Part shown: positions 1 to 8,041 of the stretch, one piece after another
Layout of the letters: every line of letters starts with the position of its first letter
Numbering within the stretch: position 1 is the stretch's first letter
Origin: Azoarcus_F sp048158365
Lineage (GTDB): Bacteria > Pseudomonadota > Gammaproteobacteria > Burkholderiales > Rhodocyclaceae
Direction: 5' to 3' (one strand)
Length of the DNA stretch: 64,000 nt
Assembly (NCBI GenBank): GCA_048158365.1
Contig: JBLLNL010000001.1
Made by a program: the position numbers and the translations under genes
The notes under the pieces: model-generated
What the model saw: the letters and a program-made list of their open reading frames with translations, nothing else
Databases searched by the model: none
What the model was told of the DNA's origin: nothing

Positions 1-382
1 GATTCAACCACAGCATGCAAAGCGGTTAAGGATGCAGCTTGCAGCCCTAGGAGGCTGTCGGACTTGAGGCTGATCTACTGCGCCGGTGGGAGAAGCGGTC
101 CATATCTGCCCGATTTTTCGTTGCATAGAACCACTATGCGCCTCAAAATCGACCAGATCTGTCCTCGCTTTCCCACCCGGCTCGTGACGATCGCTCAAGT
201 CCGACAGCCTCCTAGATACGGCAGCCAGTATCGACGACATGGATATTCCCGGCTTTCGTCTGCACCCGCTGAAGGGTGGCGAGCAAGCCCGGTGGTCGGT
301 ATGGGTCAACGGCAACTGGCGGCTCACCTTCGAGTTTTGCGACGGTAACGCTTATGTACTGGATTACGAGGACTATCACTGA
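1..382 (+). pseudogene. higB: HigB-type toxin gene split by a MITE (5' end outside window)
   Basis: Two pieces of one RelE/HigB-family toxin can be read in the same frame. Positions 2-49 give IQPQHAKRLRMQLAAL, and positions 215-382 give a stretch that begins DTAASIDDMDIPGF and ends YVLDYEDYH. Joining them across the duplicated CTAG restores a HigB-like sequence, including the conserved GFRLHPLKG region and the C-terminal WRLTFEF strand. The 165 inserted bases bring an in-frame TGA at 65-67, so translation from the 5' side stops before the catalytic C-terminal half. Members of this family are ribosome-dependent mRNA endonucleases. This copy should be inactive unless translation restarts downstream. 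The stop codon overlaps the higA start. Confidence 0.85.
47..215. mobile_element. 161-bp palindromic MITE with CTAG target duplication
   Basis: The element at 51-211 is bounded by perfect 18-bp terminal inverted repeats, GAGGCTGTCGGACTTGAG at 51-68 and its reverse complement at 194-211. CTAG flanks both ends (47-50 and 212-215). The interior continues the inverted symmetry imperfectly, so the whole element can fold into one long hairpin. There is no transposase gene. CTAG targets are typical of the IS427 group of the IS5 family, so a non-autonomous derivative of such an element is likely; that family link is inference. It interrupts higB. Confidence 0.85.
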
Positions 383-699
383 TGGCCATGCACAATCCTC
401 CCCACCCGGGCGAGTTCATCCGCGATGTCTACCTCGAGCCGTTCGGCTTGAGCTCGCGACACCTTGCGACGAAGCTCCAAGTGGCACCCTCCACGGTAGC
501 GCGCGTTCTCCAAGGGCGTAGCGCAGTCAGCCCCGAGATGGCGCTACGTCTTTCCCGAGTGCTGGGCCGCTCGCCCGAAAGCTGGCTCGCAATGCAGGAT
601 ATGCACGACCTGTGGTGTGCGCGGAAGACCGTGAATCTGGAAGGGGTCGAGAGGTTACTGTTTGACGAGCCCAACAACGAGATGCAACCGACGCACTGA
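382..699 (+). CDS. higA: HigA-family antitoxin (HTH XRE/Cro type)
   Basis: This 105-residue protein has the HigA layout. An N-terminal NPPHPGEFIRD motif is followed by a Cro/C1-type helix-turn-helix at about residues 24-60 (SSRHLATKLQVAPSTVARVL) and the usual WLAMQDMHDLW helix. HigA proteins neutralise HigB and repress their own operon. The ATG overlaps the toxin stop codon by one base, the normal translational coupling of this pair. Because the toxin is broken, this is an orphan antitoxin that may persist as a repressor or by neutral drift. The last ten or so residues (NNEMQPTH) do not look like the family and may be acquired sequence. Confidence 0.9.
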   Translation: MAMHNPPHPGEFIRDVYLEPFGLSSRHLATKLQVAPSTVARVLQGRSAVSPEMALRLSRVLGRSPESWLAMQDMHDLWCARKTVNLEGVERLLFDEPNNEMQPTH

Positions 700-756
700 G
701 AATCGACGCTCTGAAGTGCGCGGCTGATTCTGGACGTTACGACGACTGTCACTGAC

Positions 757-798
757 CGGCACAATAGAGCCACCGATGATCGGCATATAGGAGCCACC
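757..798. repeat. Two 18-bp imperfect direct repeats
   Basis: CGGCACAATAGAGCCACC (757-774) and CGGCATATAGGAGCCACC (781-798) match at 14 of 18 positions and lie 24 bp apart. Such paired repeats occur inside the ends of IS21-like and related insertion sequences. With no transposase here, an IS-end remnant is only a suggestion. Confidence 0.4.
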
Positions 799-1052
799 AG
801 AAAGGTGCTCTGACGAACGTCGTCGGGGGTTCAAGGTTGGCTGACTTAACGCTCCAGCGATTGCTTGAGCGTTAAGCTCATCACTGTCGCCATTTTGGCG
901 CCAAGTTGGAAAATTTGGCAGCGAGGGCCTGCTCTGCAGTGCTCGACAGCACCAGTGCGACGGCGAGGTGCGCTCGGGTCAGTCCGACGAAGAGCCGACT
1001 TCAGACGCTGTCGCAACGCCGCCGGCGCGGCCAGACTGGCCCATCCAAAAGG

Positions 1053-1153
1053 GCCCGGGTCAAATGGCCCGCATCTCGGCGTCACGGCGCCTTGAAAGCA
1101 GTCCAGTCTTACTGCGTCGCCGCACCTTGATCTGCGAGCCATTTGACCCGGGC
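1053..1153. repeat. 101-bp segment bounded by perfect 16-bp inverted repeats
   Basis: GCCCGGGTCAAATGGC at 1053-1068 is repeated as its exact reverse complement at 1138-1153, with 69 bp between. No target duplication is visible. The right boundary coincides with the point where helicase homology ends in the neighbouring remnant, so this may be an insertion or rearrangement scar. Confidence 0.55.
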
Positions 1154-1500
1154 GCGACCGCCACCGCGAATGAGAACAGGCCCTGGTGTTTGAGCTGTGC
1201 GAGGAGGCATTCGACCCAGCTGGGCTCGAAGTCCTGACCATCGTCGATGATGATGAGGTCGAAAGCCGGCTCGAAGGTTGGTGCCGCCTCGCGGTGCGCG
1301 GCAGCCAGCGCCTGGAAGACTCCTTTCGCCCTGAAATCCGGCTCGCCTTCTGGGCGAAGCGCTGCGTGGCCAGTGAGCCGCCCTCGAGCAATCCGAGGTT
1401 GAGGATGAGGGTGCCGTCGCTGTCCTCGACGTTGCGACGTGTTCGTTGCCGATAGCCATCTGAGCTGGTCTCGCACAGTTGATACTTCGATGGCAGCGGG
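1154..1500 (-). pseudogene. Remnant of a UvrD/Rep-like (superfamily I) helicase
   Basis: Reading the minus strand, one frame encodes FDLIIIDDGQDFEPSWVECL (about 1267-1208), a good match to the Walker B/motif II region of NERD/UvrD-type helicases (normally IIIDEGQDF). Upstream fragments such as GTLILNLGLLEGGS lie in a different frame, so at least one frameshift is present. Neither the Walker A region nor the C-terminal motifs are found. The homology stops at the 16-bp inverted repeat at 1138-1153. This is a decayed fragment, and its exact ends are approximate. Confidence 0.45.
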
Positions 1501-1589
1501 CCATCTTCCGCGGTTCGACCAGCGCCGGACATCAGCCGCCGTGCGGTACCCCGTTGGCGATTGCCCAGTCGAGCGCGGCACGGTCGGCA

Positions 1590-2016
1590 CCGGGCGCGAT
1601 TCTGTCCGCCCCCATGCTGCTTTACATGGCCCGCCAACACCCCAGGCTGCAACTCGAAGTGGCACGGGGCAGCACCGACCTGCTCGTGCACGCGTTACGC
1701 GCCCAGCGGCTGGATGCGGCCGTGGTCGATATCCGCGCGCTGCGGCCGGCGGCCGATCTGCGAGTCACCCATCAGGTCGAGATGTCGGCGAGCTTCGTGT
1801 ATCGAAAGGGGCGCCCGCTGACCGAAACTGACGCGCCGGTACCCTTCGAGGATCTGCCTGCCTATCCGATCGCTTCCACTCCGCTCAGCGACGAAGTCGC
1901 CCGCATCCTCACCGAGCGCGACGGCCCGCTTCGGTCTCGTGACGCTGGACAATCGCGCCGATGTGCCCGGCCTGCACATCGTCCGCGAACTCGTCGGCAC
2001 GTTCCTCGCCGATTGA
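1590..2016 (+). pseudogene. Remnant of a LysR-type regulator (substrate-binding domain)
   Basis: About 110 residues in one frame read as the effector-binding domain of a LysR regulator: MLLYMARQHPRLQLEVARG, then LDAAVVDIRALRPAADL and YPIASTPLSDEVARILTERD. The frame is lost near 1920. The typical C-terminus resumes in another frame as FGLVTLDNRADVPGLHIV, ending at a stop at 2014-2016. The helix-turn-helix half is missing and an internal piece of roughly 40 codons seems deleted. The gene cannot be functional. The rest of 700-2200 holds no gene I can recognise. Confidence 0.65.
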
Positions 2017-2203
2017 ACCCGAGTCGACTCGCGGCGAGGCACGATTTCCACCGGTTTCCGGCCGATAAGGGGCGGCGCTGTTGAACCTTCGACCCGGAAC
2101 CGCGCTCCCAAACTCGGCTGCATGCAGCAAGCCCCGCAGCAAACGATGGCCCACGCCGGCAATGCGCCGCCAGTAACGCACTTCCTCACCGGGAGAACAA
2201 AGA

Positions 2204-3529
2204 ATGGATCGCACACCGCTCCCCCGTCTGCGCGAAGCCGCTGTGCCGGACGGCCGGTTCGCCCGTCTCGGCAGGCTCGGAAGCCTGGCTGCGGGTCTTG
2301 CGGGCGGCATGCTGGCCGAGGGGGTGCGGCGTGTAGCCGCCGGCGAACGTCCGCGGGTGGGCGATCTGCTGCTCACGCCGGCCAACGCCCGCCGTGTGGC
2401 CGACCAGCTCGCACAACTGCGTGGTGCGGCGATGAAGGTCGGGCAATTGATGTCGATGGATGCCGGCAACCTGCTGCCGCCGGAACTCTCCGAAATTCTC
2501 GCCCGCCTGCGCGAAGACGCCAGGACCATGCCGATGAGCCAGGTCGTGCAGGTGCTGGAAACCCACTGGGGCACAGGGTGGGAGCAAGGCTTGGCGCGCT
2601 TCGCCTTCACGCCGGTGGCCGCGGCGTCGATCGGCCAGGTGCACCGCGCGAGAACCGCCGACGGCCGCGAACTCGCGATCAAGATCCAGTATCCCGGCGT
2701 GCGACGAAGCATCGACAGCGACGTCGACAACGTCGCCACGCTGCTGCGCGTGTCCGGCCTGCTCCCCAGGGGGCTGGAGATCGCGCCGCTGCTCGAGGAA
2801 GCCAAGCGCCAGCTCCACTGCGAGGCCGACTACCGCCTGGAAGCCGACAGCCTGGAGCGCTTCGCCGTGCTGCTCGATGGCAATGCCGACTTCGTGCTGC
2901 CGCGCACCGACCCGGCGCTGACCGGCTCCGACATTCTCGCGATGAGCTGGATCGAGGGTGTGCCGGTCGAGTCACTCGCCGACGCCCCGCAAGCCACCCG
3001 CGATCGTATCGCCAGCCTGCTGATCGGGCTGCTGTTTCGCGAGCTGTTCGAGTTCGGCCTGATCCAGACCGACCCCAACTTCGCCAACTACCGCTTCGAC
3101 CCGGGCACTGACCGCATCGGCCTGCTCGACTTCGGCGCAACCCGCGCCTATCGCCCCGAAGTGGTCGAGTCCTATCGCCGGCTGATGTCCGGCGCACAGC
3201 GCAACGATCGCGCCGCGATGGACGAGGCCGCGCAAAGCATCGGCTACTTCAAGGCGAACATCCACGCCACGCAGCGCGACGCCGTGCTGGCGCTGTTTCA
3301 CACCGCCTGCGAACCGCTACGCCACCCCGGGCCATACGACTTCGGCACCTCGGACCTCGCCCTCCGCATCCGCGACGCCAGCCTGCAGCTGAGCGCCGAC
3401 AAGGACATGTGGCACACCCCGCCCGCCGACGCCCTCTTCCTGCACCGCAAACTTGGCGGCCTCTACCTGCTCGCGGCGCGGCTGCGGGCGAGGGTGGATG
3501 TGGCGGGCCTGGCGGCGCGGTGGTTCTAG
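2204..3529 (+). CDS. AarF/COQ8 (ADCK)-family atypical kinase
   Basis: This 441-residue protein belongs to the ABC1/UbiB/COQ8 superfamily of protein-kinase-like enzymes. The family KxGQ motif is at residues 78-81 (KVGQLMSM). The alanine-rich loop AAASIGQVH follows. K160 in AIKIQYPGV is the ATP-binding lysine, and D309 lies in LLDFGATR. The metal-site region reads QTDPNFANY rather than the HGDPHPGN common in bacterial UbiB, which is closer to eukaryotic ADCK3/COQ8. COQ8 proteins support ubiquinone biosynthesis by an incompletely known ATPase activity; a related role here is inference. A GGGAG ribosome-binding site precedes the ATG. It stands alone, convergent with the MscS channel gene. Confidence 0.88.
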   Translation: MDRTPLPRLREAAVPDGRFARLGRLGSLAAGLAGGMLAEGVRRVAAGERPRVGDLLLTPANARRVADQLAQLRGAAMKVGQLMSMDAGNLLPPELSEILARLREDARTMPMSQVVQVLETHWGTGWEQGLARFAFTPVAAASIGQVHRARTADGRELAIKIQYPGVRRSIDSDVDNVATLLRVSGLLPRGLEIAPLLEEAKRQLHCEADYRLEADSLERFAVLLDGNADFVLPRTDPALTGSDILAMSWIEGVPVESLADAPQATRDRIASLLIGLLFRELFEFGLIQTDPNFANYRFDPGTDRIGLLDFGATRAYRPEVVESYRRLMSGAQRNDRAAMDEAAQSIGYFKANIHATQRDAVLALFHTACEPLRHPGPYDFGTSDLALRIRDASLQLSADKDMWHTPPADALFLHRKLGGLYLLAARLRARVDVAGLAARWF

Positions 3530-3576
3530 CGCGATCAAAGCAGACCGGCGTCTGGCGTGGCCGCCGCAGCGTCGAC

Positions 3577-6500
3577 TCAGGGCGTCGGCTCCTCGTTCGT
3601 ACGCACCCGGTGCAGGCGGATGTCGAGCGGGCGCATGGTGTCGAGGTGCAGATCGCGCTGCGGGAACGCGATGCTGAGGCCTGCGGCCTTGAACTTGCTG
3701 TTGATCGCCTTGTGCAGCGCCGTGATCACCGACAGGCGGTTGTCCAGGTTGGGCAGGTGCACGCGCAGGTTCAGCAGCAGCGCGTTGTCGTCGAAGGACT
3801 CGAAGCTCACGAGCGGGGCCGGGTCGGCGAGCACTTCCGGGATTTCGGCGGCGGCCTCGTGCATCAGCGCCATCGCCTTGTCGACGTCGCCGTCATAGGA
3901 GAGACCGACCGGAATCAGGAGACGATTGAGCCGGTCGGTCAGGGTCCAGTTGATCAACCGACCGGTGATGAACTCCTTGTTCGGCACGATCAGTTCCTGC
4001 TTGTCGTAGTTCGTGATCGTGGTGGCGCGGATGCGGATCCGGGTGACCACGCCGGTGGTGTTGTCGATGGTGACCACGTCGCCGACCCGGATCGGGCGCT
4101 CGAACAGCAGGATGATGCCGCTGACGAAGTTCGCGACGATCTCCTGCAGACCGAAGCCCAGACCGACACCGAGGGCGGCGATGATCCACTGCAGGCCCGA
4201 CAGTTGCAGCCCTATGGCCTGGAACGTGGCCAGGATGCCGATACCGACGATCAGATATTGCGACAACGCAGTGATCGCGTAACGCGCGCCGGCGTCCAGC
4301 GGCAGGCGTTGCAGCAGCGAGATCTCCAGGATGCCGGGCAGGTTCTTGGCCGCCATCACGGTTACGACGATCACGAACAGGCCCACGATCAGGTCGCTCA
4401 GCGTCACCGGCACCAGCGTCGAGATGCCGTCTATCGAGCGCATCGCCTGGAACGGCAGTTCGGTGGCATCGAGAAAGCCGAGCGCCGGGATCAGGTTGGC
4501 CCAGATCGACCAGGAGCCGAACAGCATCGTAAACAGGAACCCGGCGCGGACCAGCCGCTTCGACTGCTCCCCGAGTGAGTCGAAATTGACCTCCGGCACC
4601 TCGACCGCGATCTCGGGCTCGCCGTCGGCCGGCCCCTCCTCTTCCCGCGCTGCGCGCTGCGCGCGCAATTCGTCGCGGCGACGCATCGCGTTCTCGAAGC
4701 GGAGGCGCCGTTCGGTGACGAACAGCCAGCGCAGAATCAGTTCCTTCAGCACGAACACGCCGAACAGAAACCACAGCGTCATCTGGAAGCGCTGCTCCAG
4801 ATGAACGGCGGTGTAGTGGTAATTGGCCAGCGATATCAGCGCCAGGGCCACTGGTGTTCCGAGCACCAGCGGATACCATAGAAAATGGACCTGCGTGATC
4901 AGTTGGCCCGGATGCAGCTTCTTCAAGGCCTGCCACAGGGCGGCGTTCGGATCGAGCAGGCGCCACACGACGATCGCGGCGCCGCTCATCAGCACGATGA
5001 AGGCGCCGCTGCCGAGGGCCTGTACCATTGGCGGCGGCTCGGGCGCTGCGGTGGCGCCGACGAGGAAGCTGGTGATCACGCCGAACGGGATGAACCATGC
5101 GGTCTGCCGCCTGAGCGCATGACGCACGTCGGCCGGCCAGTCGAAATGGCGATCGCCGACGCTGCCGTCTCGGCACAGTTCGCGCACCAGCGACAGGCTG
5201 GCGAGCAGCAAGGCGGCCTTGATCAGGCCGGCGGTGACCGACAGCGTGAAGGGGTCGGCAGTGTCACGCAGCATCAGCGCAAGCCCCAGCATGAACAGCG
5301 GCACCGGGGTGACTTTCAGCGTCAGACATGCCAGCGCCTTCATCGTGAGCATCGCCGAATCGCTGCGGATGCGGTTCAATGACTGGTCGATCGCCTTCAG
5401 ACGATCACGGGTGCGCCGATTGAACAGCGCCAGTCCCACCAGTGCCAACAGTCCGAGCAGCACCGTGGCCGGGTTCCGGCTGGCATAGCCGTTCAGATTC
5501 CGGCCAACCTCGACCCAGTTGTCCGGGTCGCCCAGCCATAGGTTCCACGGCAGCGGGCGATCGGAGAACAACGAGATCAGGCCGATGCTCGGAATCCACA
5601 GCAGTTGCTCGTCGATGAAGGCGACATAGGCCTCGGCGACGGTGACCAGCTGACGTTCTGCGATATCGAGACTGGTCAGGCTGTTGATGAAGCGACCGTA
5701 GGACTGCTGCAGCGAGTTCAGGGAACTGCGATGGGCGCTCATCAGTTCGCGCGCCCTGTCGATCATGTCGCTGCGTTGCTCTTCGGGCAGACCCTCCGCC
5801 CATTCCCGCGCGACGGTGCCCATGTTCTGCTCCAGCGCGCCGATGCCGCGGAAGATGTCGTCGATCTCGAGCTGCCGGTTGGTCGCGTCGCTGATGATCT
5901 CGCCGCGCGCCAGTGTGTCGCGCCGATGGCTCTGCAGCGAGGGCAGGTCGGCGCGACGCTTGCGCAGCGTGTCGCCGATCGCCATGCTGCGCCCCACGAT
6001 GTCGACGCGCTGGCGGATGCGCTCGAAGTCGTCGCTTACTTCCGAGAGCTGAGTGGCGGCGCGCTGCAACTGCGCATCGACGTTCTGCTGGTCGCGCACC
6101 AGGCGCTCGAGCTCTTCGCGAAATCTGCTGTTGGATTCGGCGACGGCGCGCAGTTCGGGCGGCAGCTCTGCGGCTCGTTGCCGAAGTTGCTCCGCCTCGG
6201 CCAGTGCTTGCTGCGCGCCGGCCTCGCGCATCTGCTGCGCCAGGGCTTCGACCTCCTCGATACGCGGGCCCAGCGCGGCAATGAACGCAGTCCAGTATTC
6301 GCGTTCGGCCTGGGCCAGATTGGCCAGCAGGCCGTGGTTGGCGGCGGTCTTTCGAAAATAGGCACGCTCGGTGCGCCGCAAGGCGTGACTCGCTTCCAGG
6401 CTGTGCATGCGCGCCTGCCTGACGAGTTCGGGTTCGTCCGGAATCGACGTGGCCATTTCACGTTCAAGCTGCTCCATGGCAGCGGTGCGCTCCGAAATCT

Positions 6501-6990
6501 GCTCGTTGAGCGCACCGGCGCCGGCGAGCAAGCGCGACAGTTCTTCCTCGAAGTGCCGAAGCCGGTCACGCGCGCGAGTGAGTGACTGCTGTTGCGTCGC
6601 CAGCCAGGCCTCGACCTCGTCGAGCTCGGCTGACGCGAGGCTCCCGACCGTCTCGGAAGTGTCCGCGCCAAGCGTGAACAGACGGCTGTTCAATTCCTCG
6701 ATCCGTTGTGGCGCACCACGCAGCGCCTCGTCCAGTGCCGCCGACTGGTCGCGCACGTTTTGCGTCTGGCCCAATCGCGTCATCGCCTGATCGTAGAGTT
6801 CGAGCAACCGCGTTTGCGTCGCGTCATCGAGGTTCGCGGCGGACTCGACCGCGGCTCTGCCGGCCTGCAACGACTCCGTGGTAAGCTCGATTCTGCTCGG
6901 ATCGCGTACCTGCTCCTCGGCTGGCGCCACCGTAGAGACCGTGAAGAGCATGAACAGCAGGGCAATGTGGAGGTAATGTCGAATCGGCAT
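3577..6990 (-). CDS. mscK: Large MscS-family mechanosensitive channel (MscK/KefA-like)
   Basis: The 1,137-residue protein starts with a signal peptide (HIALLFMLFTVSTVAPAEE). It continues with about 450 residues of coiled-coil-rich periplasmic sequence, then many membrane helices between about 490 and 960. The MscS core lies near the C-terminus: the pore helix region GLGFGLQEIVANFVSGI is followed by the beta-domain signature VGDVVTIDNTTGVVTRI and VPNKEFITGRLINW. This is the layout of MscK/KefA and YbdG-YjeP type giants, which release solutes on hypo-osmotic shock and in MscK respond to potassium. The gene is divergent from gmk with 194 bp between. The symbol is by family resemblance only. Confidence 0.9.
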   Translation of the reverse strand: MPIRHYLHIALLFMLFTVSTVAPAEEQVRDPSRIELTTESLQAGRAAVESAANLDDATQTRLLELYDQAMTRLGQTQNVRDQSAALDEALRGAPQRIEELNSRLFTLGADTSETVGSLASAELDEVEAWLATQQQSLTRARDRLRHFEEELSRLLAGAGALNEQISERTAAMEQLEREMATSIPDEPELVRQARMHSLEASHALRRTERAYFRKTAANHGLLANLAQAEREYWTAFIAALGPRIEEVEALAQQMREAGAQQALAEAEQLRQRAAELPPELRAVAESNSRFREELERLVRDQQNVDAQLQRAATQLSEVSDDFERIRQRVDIVGRSMAIGDTLRKRRADLPSLQSHRRDTLARGEIISDATNRQLEIDDIFRGIGALEQNMGTVAREWAEGLPEEQRSDMIDRARELMSAHRSSLNSLQQSYGRFINSLTSLDIAERQLVTVAEAYVAFIDEQLLWIPSIGLISLFSDRPLPWNLWLGDPDNWVEVGRNLNGYASRNPATVLLGLLALVGLALFNRRTRDRLKAIDQSLNRIRSDSAMLTMKALACLTLKVTPVPLFMLGLALMLRDTADPFTLSVTAGLIKAALLLASLSLVRELCRDGSVGDRHFDWPADVRHALRRQTAWFIPFGVITSFLVGATAAPEPPPMVQALGSGAFIVLMSGAAIVVWRLLDPNAALWQALKKLHPGQLITQVHFLWYPLVLGTPVALALISLANYHYTAVHLEQRFQMTLWFLFGVFVLKELILRWLFVTERRLRFENAMRRRDELRAQRAAREEEGPADGEPEIAVEVPEVNFDSLGEQSKRLVRAGFLFTMLFGSWSIWANLIPALGFLDATELPFQAMRSIDGISTLVPVTLSDLIVGLFVIVVTVMAAKNLPGILEISLLQRLPLDAGARYAITALSQYLIVGIGILATFQAIGLQLSGLQWIIAALGVGLGFGLQEIVANFVSGIILLFERPIRVGDVVTIDNTTGVVTRIRIRATTITNYDKQELIVPNKEFITGRLINWTLTDRLNRLLIPVGLSYDGDVDKAMALMHEAAAEIPEVLADPAPLVSFESFDDNALLLNLRVHLPNLDNRLSVITALHKAINSKFKAAGLSIAFPQRDLHLDTMRPLDIRLHRVRTNEEPTP

Positions 6991-7184
6991 CGAGTCGTGC
7001 TTCCTTGCGTTGATTCAGGCCGCGCAAACGCCTGAACGCGCCAGGCGCCTCCACAGACAGCGCAGCATTGGATTCAGTCTGTCCGGCGCCCGCGACGACC
7101 GCAGCGCCGATGATAAGTCGCTGGGCGCATATCAACAAATCCGGCAGGCCGGCGGCGCGCCGTGCCCGCAGTGTGGAGCATCTC

Positions 7185-7799
7185 ATGGCAGGAACACTGA
7201 TCATCATCACCGCGCCGTCGGGGGCGGGCAAGACGACGCTGGTCAAGGGCCTGCTCGAGCGGGACGGCCAGGTCCAGTTGTCGATCTCCTTCACCACCCG
7301 CGACCCTCGGCCAGGCGAGCAGGACGGGCGCGAATACCACTTCGTCGATGTGGCGAGCTTCCGGACCCTGCGAGATCGCGGAGAGTTTCTGGAGTGGGCC
7401 GAGGTGCACGGAAACTACTACGCCACCTCCAAGGTCTGGATAAGGGAGCAGATCGCCGCGGATCGCGACATTCTGCTCGAAATCGACTGGCAGGGTGCGC
7501 AGCAGGTGCGCAAGGTTTTTCCGGATGCGGTCGGCGTGTTCGTGCTGCCGCCGTCGCTCGAGGCGCTCGAGGAACGGCTGCGCGGGCGGGGCACCGACAG
7601 CGACGATGTGATCGCGCGTCGATTGCTTGGCGCACGGGGCGAGATGCGTCACGTGGGAGAGTTCGACTACGTTATACTTAACAACCAGTTGCAGAACGCG
7701 ATTGATGACTTCGTGGCAGTGGTGCATGCCTCGCGGCTGCGTTATGCCAACCAGCATGCGCGACACCTGCGCTATTTCGATTTTCTTGAACAGGATTGA
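7185..7799 (+). CDS. gmk: Guanylate kinase
   Basis: The 204-residue protein converts GMP and ATP to GDP and ADP. The P-loop APSGAGKTT lies at residues 10-18. The GMP-binding TTRDPRPGEQDGREYHF motif follows, with IDWQGAQQVRK further on. An in-frame reading extends 39 codons upstream, but the ATG at 7185 is chosen because a GGAG lies just before it and the protein then begins MAGTLIIITAP like its family. It is the first gene of gmk-rpoZ-spoT, an order conserved in proteobacteria that groups guanine nucleotide supply with ppGpp metabolism. Confidence 0.97.
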   Translation: MAGTLIIITAPSGAGKTTLVKGLLERDGQVQLSISFTTRDPRPGEQDGREYHFVDVASFRTLRDRGEFLEWAEVHGNYYATSKVWIREQIAADRDILLEIDWQGAQQVRKVFPDAVGVFVLPPSLEALEERLRGRGTDSDDVIARRLLGARGEMRHVGEFDYVILNNQLQNAIDDFVAVVHASRLRYANQHARHLRYFDFLEQD

Positions 7800-7802
7800 A
7801 TC

Positions 7803-8018
7803 ATGGCCCGAATCACAATCGAAGACTGTCTGCAACGCATCCCCAACCGGTTCCAGCTCACGCTGGCGGCGACCTATCGCGCACGCCAGATCACCATCGG
7901 CTCCGCGCCGCTGATCGATACGGAAAAGCATGGCAAGGAGAAGGCCACCGTCATCGCATTGCGTGAGATCGCCGAAGGCTTGGTCGGGCTCGAAATCCTC
8001 AACCGCGGACAGGCCTGA
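7803..8018 (+). CDS. rpoZ: RNA polymerase omega subunit
   Basis: The 71-residue protein begins MARITIEDCL and contains RFQLTLAATYRARQI, both family signatures. Omega binds the beta-prime subunit, assists polymerase assembly and forms part of ppGpp site 1. It starts three bases after the gmk stop, so the genes are co-transcribed. Confidence 0.97.
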   Translation: MARITIEDCLQRIPNRFQLTLAATYRARQITIGSAPLIDTEKHGKEKATVIALREIAEGLVGLEILNRGQA

Positions 8019-8041
8019 GCCGCAGGGCCGGAGCGCGTCTC

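Noticed and set aside
64..348. A small plus-strand gene covering the MITE
   Set aside because: It starts at a TTG inside the terminal repeat and is out of frame with the toxin remnant; it is read-through of the palindrome.
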